Under the pieces are notes generated by a model, which was given only the letters and a program-made list of their open reading frames with translations, made no database searches and was not told the DNA's origin. Made by a program: the position numbers and the translations under genes. A stretch of DNA of 64,000 nt from Planococcus citri (taxonomy: Eukaryota; Arthropoda; Insecta; Hemiptera; Pseudococcidae). This document shows, piece by piece, positions 54,801 to 64,000 of the stretch (position 1 is its first letter; every line of letters begins with the position of its first letter). The stretch spans positions 66,498,836 through 66,562,835 of the forward strand of contig NC_088681.1 of the NCBI RefSeq assembly GCF_950023065.1. Reading direction: 5' to 3'.

Positions 54801-57800
54801 TTTCCAAAGCTCCAATCCATCTGCAAAGAAACTTGTATCTCCTTGAAAAATTTTAAGGAATCAATTTTATAATCATCAGTTTAAATATTCTCGAATGATT
54901 CAGCAAAATTTTTTGAAATTTGTTCAGTAGTTCACAAATTACTCATTTGGTAGATTTGATATTAATTTTATAAGAATAGTTTTCTGAAAGTTCGGTCGTT
55001 CATAATCTGTTCGATCACTCTTGAGTGGTTTAAAGGAGTCTACTGGTAAATTTGATATTATAAATAGTTCATGGACAATTTTTTTGAAATAGTTTTTGAG
55101 TTGATTAAATAGGGCAGATCTTTTGCTGTTTGAATATTTCATTCTTGAATGATTCAAAAAATTCATTTTCCATTACTTCAATAATAAAGTTTTTTCACAT
55201 TGCTTTCTATGAATATTTATTCAACTTTGTGTACTGCAAAACAGGTAAGTAATAAGTATATTGACATCTTTAGGAGAATCAGAGGAATTCTTTATTGAAA
55301 ATGAGGTTATTTGGAGCAATTTCTATCACAAAAATAGAAAATTTTGGAACAATTTCGTTTGCTTATTTTTCATTTTAAGTTTTGTATGGCTCTGTGTAGA
55401 GGGGTCGAAATAATGTAGGGCACCTGAAAAAAATTTTTTCTGAAAATGAAATTCGGTACTTGGAGAAATTTTGACGTGTTTGATTTTTTTTTTTTTTTTT
55501 TTTTTGATATTCCTAACACTACTTTTTTTGAGCCAGGGAAAAAACAAAGAAAAAGGGAATCATTTTTTCTCAAAATTCAACAACATCTGCAGACGAGAGC
55601 ATAAGCAATCAAGACTTCAAAATAAAAACTATCTCTTCTCTCTCAGAATTCCTCCATCTTACCCCTAAAACCCGATATCACGATGCTATAAGTCACTGTT
55701 TCGGATCAAATCGAAATAATTCCATTTTTTTTTTCAAGCTGTTTCTGATGATCAAAATGTAATACCTAACTTATTTTTCTTTCCACTCTCCTGGTTCGCT
55801 GGATGTACCAAATTACGCCGAATACGGAAATTTTCTTCATTTACCCTCCCCCTCTATCGTTTATTACAGGTTTAAAGGATTTCCCCCTCCCCCACCCCTC
55901 ACCTTTCTGGAACATGTTCTTGCACCCCCTCCTCCCAAAGAAAAAAAATTTAAATCTGTATGAGATTCAATTTGCTATTATTTTTTGTTTGAATAGTATT
56001 TTTTTTGGGGGGTTGAGGGACGTTTAAAAAAATTGGCACATTTTCAAAAAAATTGAGTGAATTTTGGATTTTGAAATTCAATAGATATCCTGGTAGGCAC
56101 ATATGTGCAATCATCTTGAACACATCAGTGCATACATCGACGTACTCACGATATCGATAAATTGATCATAGGTAGGTATTCATCTTTGAAATTCGATCTA
56201 CATATTTCTCAATAATCGAACGACACGTAATGTAGGTAAATTTATCAATTACAAACTATCTCGCGGATTTGAATTAGATCCCATATTATGGAATCATCAC
56301 TCATCACTATTGCTTCGTTTCATTTCAGCGAGCTGTTTTTTCAGGCCAAACGAACGCCCTTCGTACTCGTATATGGCAAAATAACATGTCACACGTCGCT
56401 ACAAATTCCCATTAATACATCTTGTAATATTTTTTTTATTTCTAAATTTAATAGCATCGATGACACGATGATCACGGTATCATTTGGACCGAAACAAATT
56501 TTCCCAGGGCATAAATCACCTGAAAATACGTATGGTACTTACCAATACCTACGAGTATAACGTGTCATATTGCTCGAGTAAACTAATCATTGCCAATTAC
56601 CGACTGTACCATACCGATCAATGACGTGTTTTTTTTTCTTGCTTTCAAATTGCAATGTGAACGAATATGGTAACGACGATGATCAAACATAAGTACTCAA
56701 GGTGTCTGCGGATTATTACCTATAGACGAATATTCGAAGAATTTTTATCTCCGTATCCGGTGCAGGACGACGGACGACGCATTGACGTGTGATAAATTCG
56801 ATTTGAGGATTGGGTTGGGTGTAAAATAATGAATGTTTGTCTTTTTCCCATTTTATTTTGCACGTCTGAGAAATAGAACTGAAATTTGATTTTTTTACAT
56901 TCTAAATCTATTGATGGTGATTTAGGAGCCCACCTGAATTCACAGGATTTTCCAATGATCAAATTTCGGGGATAAAATTGAAAATTGTTTTGATATTGGA
57001 AGCCTCAGGCTTGCTTGAAATTAATTCCAATTGATCTGGGTGAAGCTTATGAACAAAAAAACGAACAAAATCTGGCCATGGGACGAGCAATTTCTTTCAA
57101 GTAATAATATAGAAGCTCGAAGTGCACCAATGTTACCATACGCCGAGGTTTTTCTCCTTTTTTTTTCTCAATGAAAAAGAATAAAAGAAGAATAAAAAAA
57201 TAGTTGCATCGTTTGCGTAGTATATCTAGATCTAATAATTCACCTCCGGTAAGCGATCGCAAAACAATTTGCTCTTTTATGTATTAAAACAAGAAAGGCG
57301 AGCGAAGAAGGCAGTAAGAAAAAAAAATTCTCTTATACAAAAATGATATCACGACCGAGAGAGTAGATATGAGGAATAGATAAGTCGTGGTGCGGTTGGA
57401 GCGCGACCTAGTACAGTAGTGTGGTCTTGTCATAGTTTTTAGCGCCCAATCTAAATCGTATATGCAAAGAGTATTTTTATTGTAACAATCGTCGTAATCA
57501 GGGGTATCTAAAATACATACTACCTATAAAGTGAAATTATATGTTTAGCGATTTTACGAGAAATAAAAAATTACTCATTGCCTGACTCTTTGCTCATATC
57601 ATCTCCAATTTGTAAGAGTTGGAGTTCTTAGCTCGCTATCGTTAATGATGTAGCTTCAATTCGAGGCAAATTAGCGAAAAACACGGAAAACTTGAGGTTA
57701 TAAAACCATGTGCCTGTCATCGAGTGCACGATTTAACCGAGAATACTGGACACGTTTTGGTAACCACTAATTTATACCTATTAAAATTCGAGTATCAGAT

Positions 57801-58584
57801 AGCGATCGTGCACTTTGTTGACAAGTTTGGTTACAATGTACGTCTTATCTATTTTTCTTCTCGTTTTTTTTTTTTTCAAAGTATATATTATAATACGGTG
57901 GCTACCAATATATATTTGGATTTCAAATTTAATTCTTCAGTCTTGCTCATTTGAATACAGAATCAAAAAATTACCTTCTAGTGTCTCTGTCTCTTTCTCC
58001 GGTGCTATACATTGTCCATTGTGAATAGGTATTGTCATTTGTACTGTCGCTACCATATATACATACATTGTTGGTTGTAAAGATGATTTTTCTTTCAGCT
58101 TTTTATTCGAGGGCGTCGTTCGACACGATGTTTACTTCTATTTTATTAATATTTCTACTCTATTTCGTTTTGTCATATATAGAGATGTACTATACACACA
58201 AGCTCGAGTCGAGTCGAGTATTAACGTCACACTAAATTTAAATAATTTCCAGCCGGACGTCTTACTGAATGCGTAGTTGAGAATTGATTTAAAATTACTA
58301 TGTCTGGTAGCTTGTTGTTCAATGACGGGGTGAAATTTTTATGACGATTTTTTCGTGAGTTCAAATTTCTATGTCATCGTGTTGAAGATTTGCAGTTTTT
58401 ATTTGAGAAAGGAAAGGAGGACAGGGGAAATGAATTTTTGATATGAAAATTCTTTCTAAAGAAAAACACAATTTTCCCGTGATTTTCCTACTCTTATTTC
58501 CATAGCTATAAACTTGTTGTAAAATTGTCGAGTTACGATATTTTTGAAAATCATTTTCCAATTTTTACGCATAAGAGAGGTATC
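54801..58584. other. Mostly unique DNA, no confirmed gene
   Basis: Contains a T-run (about 55483-55505), C/T-rich patches near 55850 and 55890-55940, and several open frames (55803-56027, 56288-56560, 57724-57954) without splice or motif support. No hairpin families. Confidence 0.3.
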
Positions 58585-59000
58585 CTAACTCGCTCAAAAA
58601 TTTTTGACCCGGGAAAAAACTAAATCGAAAGAGCATACAAAAATATATCATTAGCCAAAATTTCAGACGCTGAAGTGCATTTTTCGATTTTTCGTGAATT
58701 TTTGAAAATCAATAAATTTAGGCCAAAAATGAGAAAAAAATCAAAATTTTACCAAATTGACGCAAAAAGCTGAAATTTGGGATATACTCTTATTTTTGAT
58801 CTGCCAAATCGATTAAAAACAGTTTTTGAACAGTTCTGGAGCTTCCAGTAGATTTTTGAAATTAGAAAGTCAAAATTTACTCTGCAGCATAATTTTAACA
58901 TTCTAATTCGATTTGAGGCGGTTTCAAGTCGTTTTGAAGCCTCTGGCGACTTTTTGGAAATTCAAGTTTTTCAAAAAACAATATAAGATCTGTCCAAATG
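58585..59000 (+). mobile_element. Partial TA-family hairpin relic, copy 4
   Basis: Follows copy 1 from 'aaatcgaaagagcata' through 'aaaatttcagacgctgaagtg', 'ttaggccaaaaatgag', 'gctgaaatttgggatata' and 'agttctggagcttccag'. Termini missing. Confidence 0.65.
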
Positions 59001-59742
59001 AACTTTGGCACGTGTGCTCCAGATTGATGTTTTTGGTGACCCTCATGGCCAATTACCCATCAACTTTTCATTTCCACCTCTCACTATCACTCCTCTCCAA
59101 TCCCAATTAGGGCTGTGTAGTTCCAAAATTGTTTGGAACAAAACAAAAAATAAAAGAAATGTAAATAAAGCTAAAATTTAGTTAGTGCCTTATTTTTCGA
59201 TTGATAAGTGGTTTCGAATCATTCTAGAACCTCCAGAAGATTTTTGGACTTGTATGTACCTAAAAAAATTCTGAATTTCTCGTTGATCCTTGAAAAATAA
59301 AAATTTCTGGAGTTTCCGAATGAGAGCAAAACCATAACCAGTTGAATCAAATTTCAGTCTTCAATGTATGCCAATTTTATAAAATTTTTATTGTTTCATA
59401 AACATTTTGAATTTTTGAAAAACAGTCAAAAATTGGAAAATTTAATTCAAGCACTGAAATTTTTTCTTGAAATTGTGCTGCCCTTCAATTTGCTGGATTA
59501 AAACTGGGTTGATAAAATATTGATTCTGTTTGTTGACACAGGTCTAATTTTGAAAGAAAAGAAAGTCGAAACCCCCGATTTTGAATAATTTTTTTTTGGC
59601 GAAATCAATGATTTTAAAACTTTGAAATTAAAGTTACAGGTCATAAAAAATTTTTGGATCTTAAAGATACATATTTCAGCAACTTTTTCCAAATTTTTAG
59701 CAATGAATTTTTACATCAACTTTACTGATTTTCTGATGAGTT

Positions 59743-60248
59743 CAGGGTAGCTATTCCTCAAATTTCGGTAAGCGTGATAAGCCAGTTATGATGGTTAAGT
59801 TCCGCAAATAACGTGCGGTATTTTTTTTTACTATCACCGTACTATCACGCGTAACGTTGGACATTAACTGATGAGTAGCCACAAGTTTTCGGAATAATGG
59901 AATGGGCACTACTCGCACCGTCATAAACTATTTTCATATTTTTAAATTGAACTAACATTTTTAATCCGTATTTTGTATTTCCATCATTTGCTAATACTTT
60001 ATGTGCCATAGCAAAATTACATTTTAATCAAAATAGTTGAAAAATCGCAATTAAAACAAAATGAAGCAATAAAGAAACTTCATTTACCTACATCTCCAAG
60101 ACTGCAACCATTAGTTTTTGGAGTTAATGTAAGTAAGTTACCGACATGTTACCGATCCGTAACATGTGGTAACTGCGTTAGTTAACGGTTTTGAAACTCT
60201 CATAACTCGCTTATCACGCATACCGAAATTTCAGGAATAGCTACCCAG
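59743..60248. mobile_element. MITE with about 50-base inverted ends
   Basis: The left 'GGGTAGCTATTCCTCAAATT' then 'tcggtaagcgtgataag' and the right complement ('cttatcacgcataccgaaat', 'ttcaggaatagctaccc') agree at about 45 of 50 positions. No clear target duplication. Inner GTTACCGA/GTAACATG words form a smaller dyad near 60137-60170. Confidence 0.65.
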
Positions 60249-60479
60249 GCTGTTTTTTTCATTTGAAGAATGAGAGAAAGCATAATTTTTACCAATTTTG
60301 AAGAAATTTAGGTAAGTAAGTATTACACTGTCGATTTGATGTCATTTTTAACAATTGTTATGGCAATTCTCTGGAATTTTTTTCAAGTGGGGTTTAAAAA
60401 AAAATTATCATATAGGTACTTACCTATTTTTGCATAAATTTAGCTAATTTTTTTTGTGTGAGCAGAAACCAGAGCAGTG

Positions 60480-60741
60480 CTAACAACATACTGCAAAAGT
60501 CACCAGATGAAATTTACAATTGGACTAGAAAGTGGAGGATTTCCCTGAATCATTAAAAGTCGAGGCACGTGTTCTTCACTCTTCATCATGCCAACAGCTC
60601 TGTGAGGGTTTATCTTGCAGGCGAGCCAATACCACAGGCTGACTCAGCTAAATACCTGGGAATGCCCTTGGACTCCAGATTATCATGGAAGGTCCATGTG
60701 AAAATGAAGTCCAACCAGGTGAAGAAAAGGGTGCGGGCAAC
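60480..60741 (+). pseudogene. Jockey-like LINE fragment, left part
   Basis: Contains NWTRKWRISLNH (with a stop before KSRHVFFTLHHANSS), then VYLAGEPIPQADSAKYLGM and DSRLSWKVHVKMKS. This is the end of the reverse-transcriptase fingers/thumb region of Jockey-type non-LTR retrotransposons. The 5' part of the element, including the catalytic core, is missing. It continues at 61273 after an insertion. Confidence 0.75.
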
Positions 60742-60743
60742 TA

Positions 60744-61270
60744 CAGTGGAGTCTTGATAACTCAAAGCTGAAGGGAGAAAGAGCTGACTTCGAGTTATCA
60801 GAGTTTTTAAGTTATCGGAGATTGAGTTATGGAAGTTCGTTTTTGGTATATTTTGAATTAGCAAAGTTTGAATTACTTAGATGAATGTTTTGTTTGCTAT
60901 GGAATGAAATGGAAACACATGTGACGCGGCATACGAAAAGGTTACCCCGACCAAAAAATGGATTTTTTTTTTCATTTGCTATTTTTATGTAAAATTGACA
61001 GTAGAACACTTTAAACGCATTTTTATCAAAAACTACTTTTTTGATTTTTTTGCTTGGGGTAACCTTTTCGTATGCCGTGTCACAATTATTATACCCGTGT
61101 ATTTGAGTGAAATGTACATGTTTACGAACAATGAACATAAATGTACTTATATGTAAGTAACTCTGATGAGTTTGTAGAAGAGGTTTGCATCAATGAGATT
61201 TGCATTTACAAGTTTTTTCAACAAGAAGTTCGAGTTATAGAGGCAAAACATTACCAATGAGACTCCGCTG
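60744..61270. mobile_element. TA-flanked pogo/Tigger-like MITE in the LINE
   Basis: Left end CAGTGGAGTCTTGATAACTC, right end complement of CAGCGGAGTCTCATTGG, with TA at 60742-60743 and 61271-61272. Removal restores a continuous LINE. Internal GAGTTATCNGAG-type words are repeated at least four times. No transposase. Superfamily assignment rests on the TA duplication and the CAGTGGAGTCTC terminus, as known for Tc1/mariner-pogo relatives. Confidence 0.75.
60920..61084. mobile_element. Hairpin MITE nested in the TA-flanked element
   Basis: 165 bases with arms 'TGTGACGCGGCATACGAAAA' plus 'GGTTACCCC' and their complement at 61051-61084 (about 31 of 35 matched). This is the third level of nesting at this place. 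The target duplication could not be read. Confidence 0.7.
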
Positions 61271-61272
61271 TA

Positions 61273-61637
61273 CATTGGCTAATTGGAAGACACTTGGAAC
61301 TGGACCTGAGCTGCAAAATCCTGGTCTACAAGCAGCTTATCTGACCTATCTGGACATATGGTCGGTGCTATGAGACTGTGCAAAGAAGTCTAATCGCCAG
61401 GTGATACAGAGAAGGCAAAATGTCATACTGAGAATGGTTGTGAATGCATGCAGATTCTCACGTAATGACGATATCCATGCAGATTTGAGTATTCCCTATG
61501 TGGACGAAGCATGCAAATGTCATGCGGAAGCCCATGAGAAGCACCTACACAGCCATACCAACACCGAAGCAATCCAGCTACGGCACCCTCATGGCCCTCG
61601 GAGGCTTTGGAGAAGCAAGCCTTTGGATTATAGTTAG
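61273..61637 (+). pseudogene. Jockey-like LINE fragment, right part
   Basis: Continues the C-terminal region: 'CKILVYKQLI', 'PIWTYG' and 'NVILRMVVNACRFSRNDDIH' with 'DLSIPYVDEACKCHAEAHEK', as in the tail of Jockey-type ORF2. Frameshifts and stops separate the pieces, so it is dead. The terminal poly(A) is not visible after 61637. Confidence 0.7.
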
Positions 61638-61748
61638 AATTACTTGTATTAGAGATCTGGTCAATAGGCTGTGACCCCCTCCCCCTCCCCTCGTAAAATT
61701 TTCTCCCAAAAACTAGTACTAATTTATGATTAATTATGTAAGATTGTA

Positions 61749-63114
61749 GGGTAAGATTGCCAAAATCGTACCACTTCCAAAATCATACCACCTGCTACTT
61801 TACATAGAAGTAGCACTCCTATAATTTTTTGGGGGTATTAACTGAATGTGTCAGTGTAGCCACTTTCTATACAAAAATAATCAGCCGGATTGACTAATGT
61901 TTACGTAACTTATCATGAGTGGATTTTTTTTCAATGGATCACATGAAACGCATATTTACAGTGGCGTCGCGATAAGTGAAAATTCAAGGGAAGAAAATTT
62001 TTGTTTCACTTATCGAGTTTTTCACATACGAAGGTTTCAGTTGGAGAGTTTTTTTTTGGTTGATTTTCACTTATCGAAGTTCGGATACAAAAAGCGAAAA
62101 ACATGAATTGAACAGTAAAATTTTTCGATTTTCTGTGATCATTTTCGAATTTGGTTTGATCAGTCAGTCTTTAAACAGCTCACAGGTCATCCATGCCTTC
62201 TTGTTCGACACATGATCCATTGGAAATGATTTAACTTTAGCAAAAAAATCCGAGGCTCTCTTTCACTTACAGAGGCTGAACAAGTCAGTACCTTTCAGTT
62301 AAAGAGGTATTTTCACTTATAGAGGTAAAACGCAGACAACATTTCACTTGTAGAGGTAAACACGATAATTTTGGGATAAATCCTAGTTTCAGTTAACGAG
62401 GTAGCCTTTTTTCACTTATTGAGGTTGATTTAAATGTAAAATTGGTCCAAGGTGAAGGGAAGGAGGTTTTTATTTCACTTATTGAGTTTTTTCACATATC
62501 GAGGTTTCACTTATCGCGACGCCACTGTATATTCATTTCATCACGCACAGATGTCAGTTACAAGTGTATTTTATGGCAGTGCTGCCAGTTATTCAAAAAA
62601 TGCTCATGTTGCCCAAATCGTACTACATTGAGGTTTCCTAAATCGTACCATTACATTTGCATTACATGCAATGAGTTCCCTAAATTGTACCAGGTAAAAA
62701 CTACAAGAAAGCCGAATAAAAAGCTTTAAGACAAACTTGCAGTATTTTTTTCATTTTACAAATCAAAATATGCGTTATAATGGATACAAATTAAAACCTT
62801 ATGCAGTTTCTTGAATTTTTTCACCTCATTTCATCTATTTCCTTCAAAATACGACTAAAATGACGGGGTAGTATAACTTGGGGAACTGGTGGTACAATTT
62901 AGGAGACTAGTTTCCCAAATCGTACCACTTGAAGACCTTTGCGGAAACTGAAATATCTCCTTTCATTGAAGAATAAATTACTTTATTGATACGTCATTCA
63001 ATAGACAATGTTTCAAGCTACAATTTAAAAAAAAAAAATCAGTAAAAAGGAATGAAAATTGGCCTCTCTAGGTCCTAAAAACCAAGCAGTGGTATGATTT
63101 AGGCAACCTTACCC
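61749..63114. mobile_element. TA-flanked element with iterated AAATCGTACCA words
   Basis: Ends GGGTAAGATTGCCAAAATCG and complement (CTAAATCATACC...), with TA at 61747-61748 and 63115-63116. The word (C/T)(C/A)AAATCGTACCA occurs at least eight times on either strand (for example 61762, 61777, 62615, 62638, 62681, 62892, 62920, 63087). Interrupted by the element at 61959-62527. No transposase. Confidence 0.75.
61959..62527. mobile_element. TA-flanked element with iterated CACTTATCGAGG words
   Basis: Perfect inverted ends CAGTGGCGTCGCGATAAGTG plus three further bases, TA at 61957-61958 and 62528-62529. About twelve CACTTATNGAGG-like words lie inside (62007, 62023, 62068, 62263, 62296, 62313, 62345, 62389, 62411 and others). 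It sits inside 61749-63114 and so is younger. No transposase. Confidence 0.85.
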
Positions 63115-63116
63115 TA

Positions 63117-64000
63117 CTCTCTTTGTTGTTGAAAAAAAAATAAAAATATATAAAACAAATAAATTTTAAGACATTTTTAGTAGATATGTAATATGTTGTG
63201 TTGTGCAGTTTTGATGATAATTTATTCTATTTTCTTTTTTTTTTTTTTTGTTAAATATACCTATTTTTACTGATTTTTAGCCATTTTCAGATTAATTTCA
63301 CCATTTTGTCAACATTTTTTCAATCTTCAACCATTAATAACCAAATTTTACACATTTTTGATTGTATAAAATGTTTCCTAATATTTTTCCTCGTTTTGCC
63401 ATTTTTAATACTTCGTCGATAAATTTTAGCAATTCAACAATTTTTCATCAGCTTTGAACCATTATCACTGAAAACTATTTTTACTGCAGTTTTCATTCAA
63501 CGTTTCATCCATGACTATGAATTACACCTTTCATGCCACTTTAATCGCATCATTGAGGACATTAATTATTCAAGTGATCAAATTTTAACAATAATCCGTA
63601 ACCCACCTCCCCCATCCAAATACCTGTACCTAAAAAGGAAAAAAAATTCCAATTTCAACACCAGCAGAATCGCATAAGACCACTTCGAATATATACGATT
63701 TTTCAAATTAATTGATACGATTTAAGCCCAGCATTGGAGCCACCGCCCACTTGACTATCTGAAAGCAACTGGTGACTGGTATATGCTGCACTGGCGTTAT
63801 TAAATAGCAATTTTTACCACAGACTCTGGCACTGGCACATATCTGATTAATACAAAGCCGCATATTATATTCTTCGAGACCAAATTATCTATTCGAATAT
63901 TTAATGACTGCAGTTTATTGCGTCGTCTTGGTTCAAAGACGCGCGGAAAAAAATAACCTAAGCGGGAAAATTTTGACACGATCGATATCTACATACCGCG
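63117..64000. other. Right edge, AT-rich, nothing recognised
   Basis: Low-complexity, T-rich to 63.6 kb, then unique DNA. No exon or repeat recognised. Confidence 0.35.

Noticed and set aside
60610..60864. Minus-strand frame of 84 codons
   Set aside because: Antisense of the Jockey-like LINE and running across the MITE boundary.

Overview
The window is AT-rich eukaryotic DNA with no bacterial-style coding density, no rRNA or tRNA that I can recognise, and no CRISPR. Frequent TAGGTA/TACCTA words, short spliced exons, RTE/BovB-like and Jockey-like LINE remnants and many TIR elements fit an arthropod, most likely an insect (a sap-feeding hemipteran such as a mealybug or aphid, or a lepidopteran; this placement is weak). 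Most long open frames are shadows of repeats.

Genes. On the minus strand near the left end, a four-exon gene (1540-2323) can be assembled with consistent splice phases. It encodes a predicted 128-residue secreted protein with six cysteines and no family I recognise. A diverged, duplicated unit occurs twice to its right: unit A at about 4930-9888, split by a LINE insertion at 5129-7198, and unit B at about 11290-13974. Both carry the same intron-1-like sequence as the first gene, a matching minus-strand open exon (8599-8793; 12763-12894) and a pre-miRNA-like hairpin just upstream of exon 1. This looks like a small tandem family of secreted-protein genes, with B at least partly decayed. Weaker single exons lie at 38998-39238 (minus) and 44216-44262 (plus).

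Repeats. The rest is dominated by long inverted-repeat (foldback) elements of 1.4-2.0 kb, each nearly palindromic along its whole length: 2567-4453, 14805-16773, 28654-30052, 33156-34545, 40670-42475 and 46000-47384. Half copies lie at 22389-23835 and 47626-48930, with several relics. They fall into families with their own termini and target duplications (TA; 3-bp TNA with CAAGGGAAC ends; 4-bp with GGGTCATTCC ends). Three of these families share an internal module order and the palindrome CTGGAG(C/G)CTCCAG. Transcription through any of them would give long dsRNA.

Other blocks. A palindromic TTCGTTCGCGAACGAA minisatellite occurs in two inverted arrays (20590-21660, inside a CAGGGTGTCC-ended element, and 36041-37930). 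A GTCTGTCTGG minisatellite fills 53600-54800. A nest of insertions at 59.7-63.1 kb holds a hairpin MITE inside a TA-flanked element inside a Jockey-like LINE, then a second TA-flanked element inside a third. The TE-poor stretches (17.6-19.6, 23.9-28.2, 30.4-33.1, 34.6-36.0, 43-46, 49-52.6, 54.8-58.5 kb) look intronic or intergenic.
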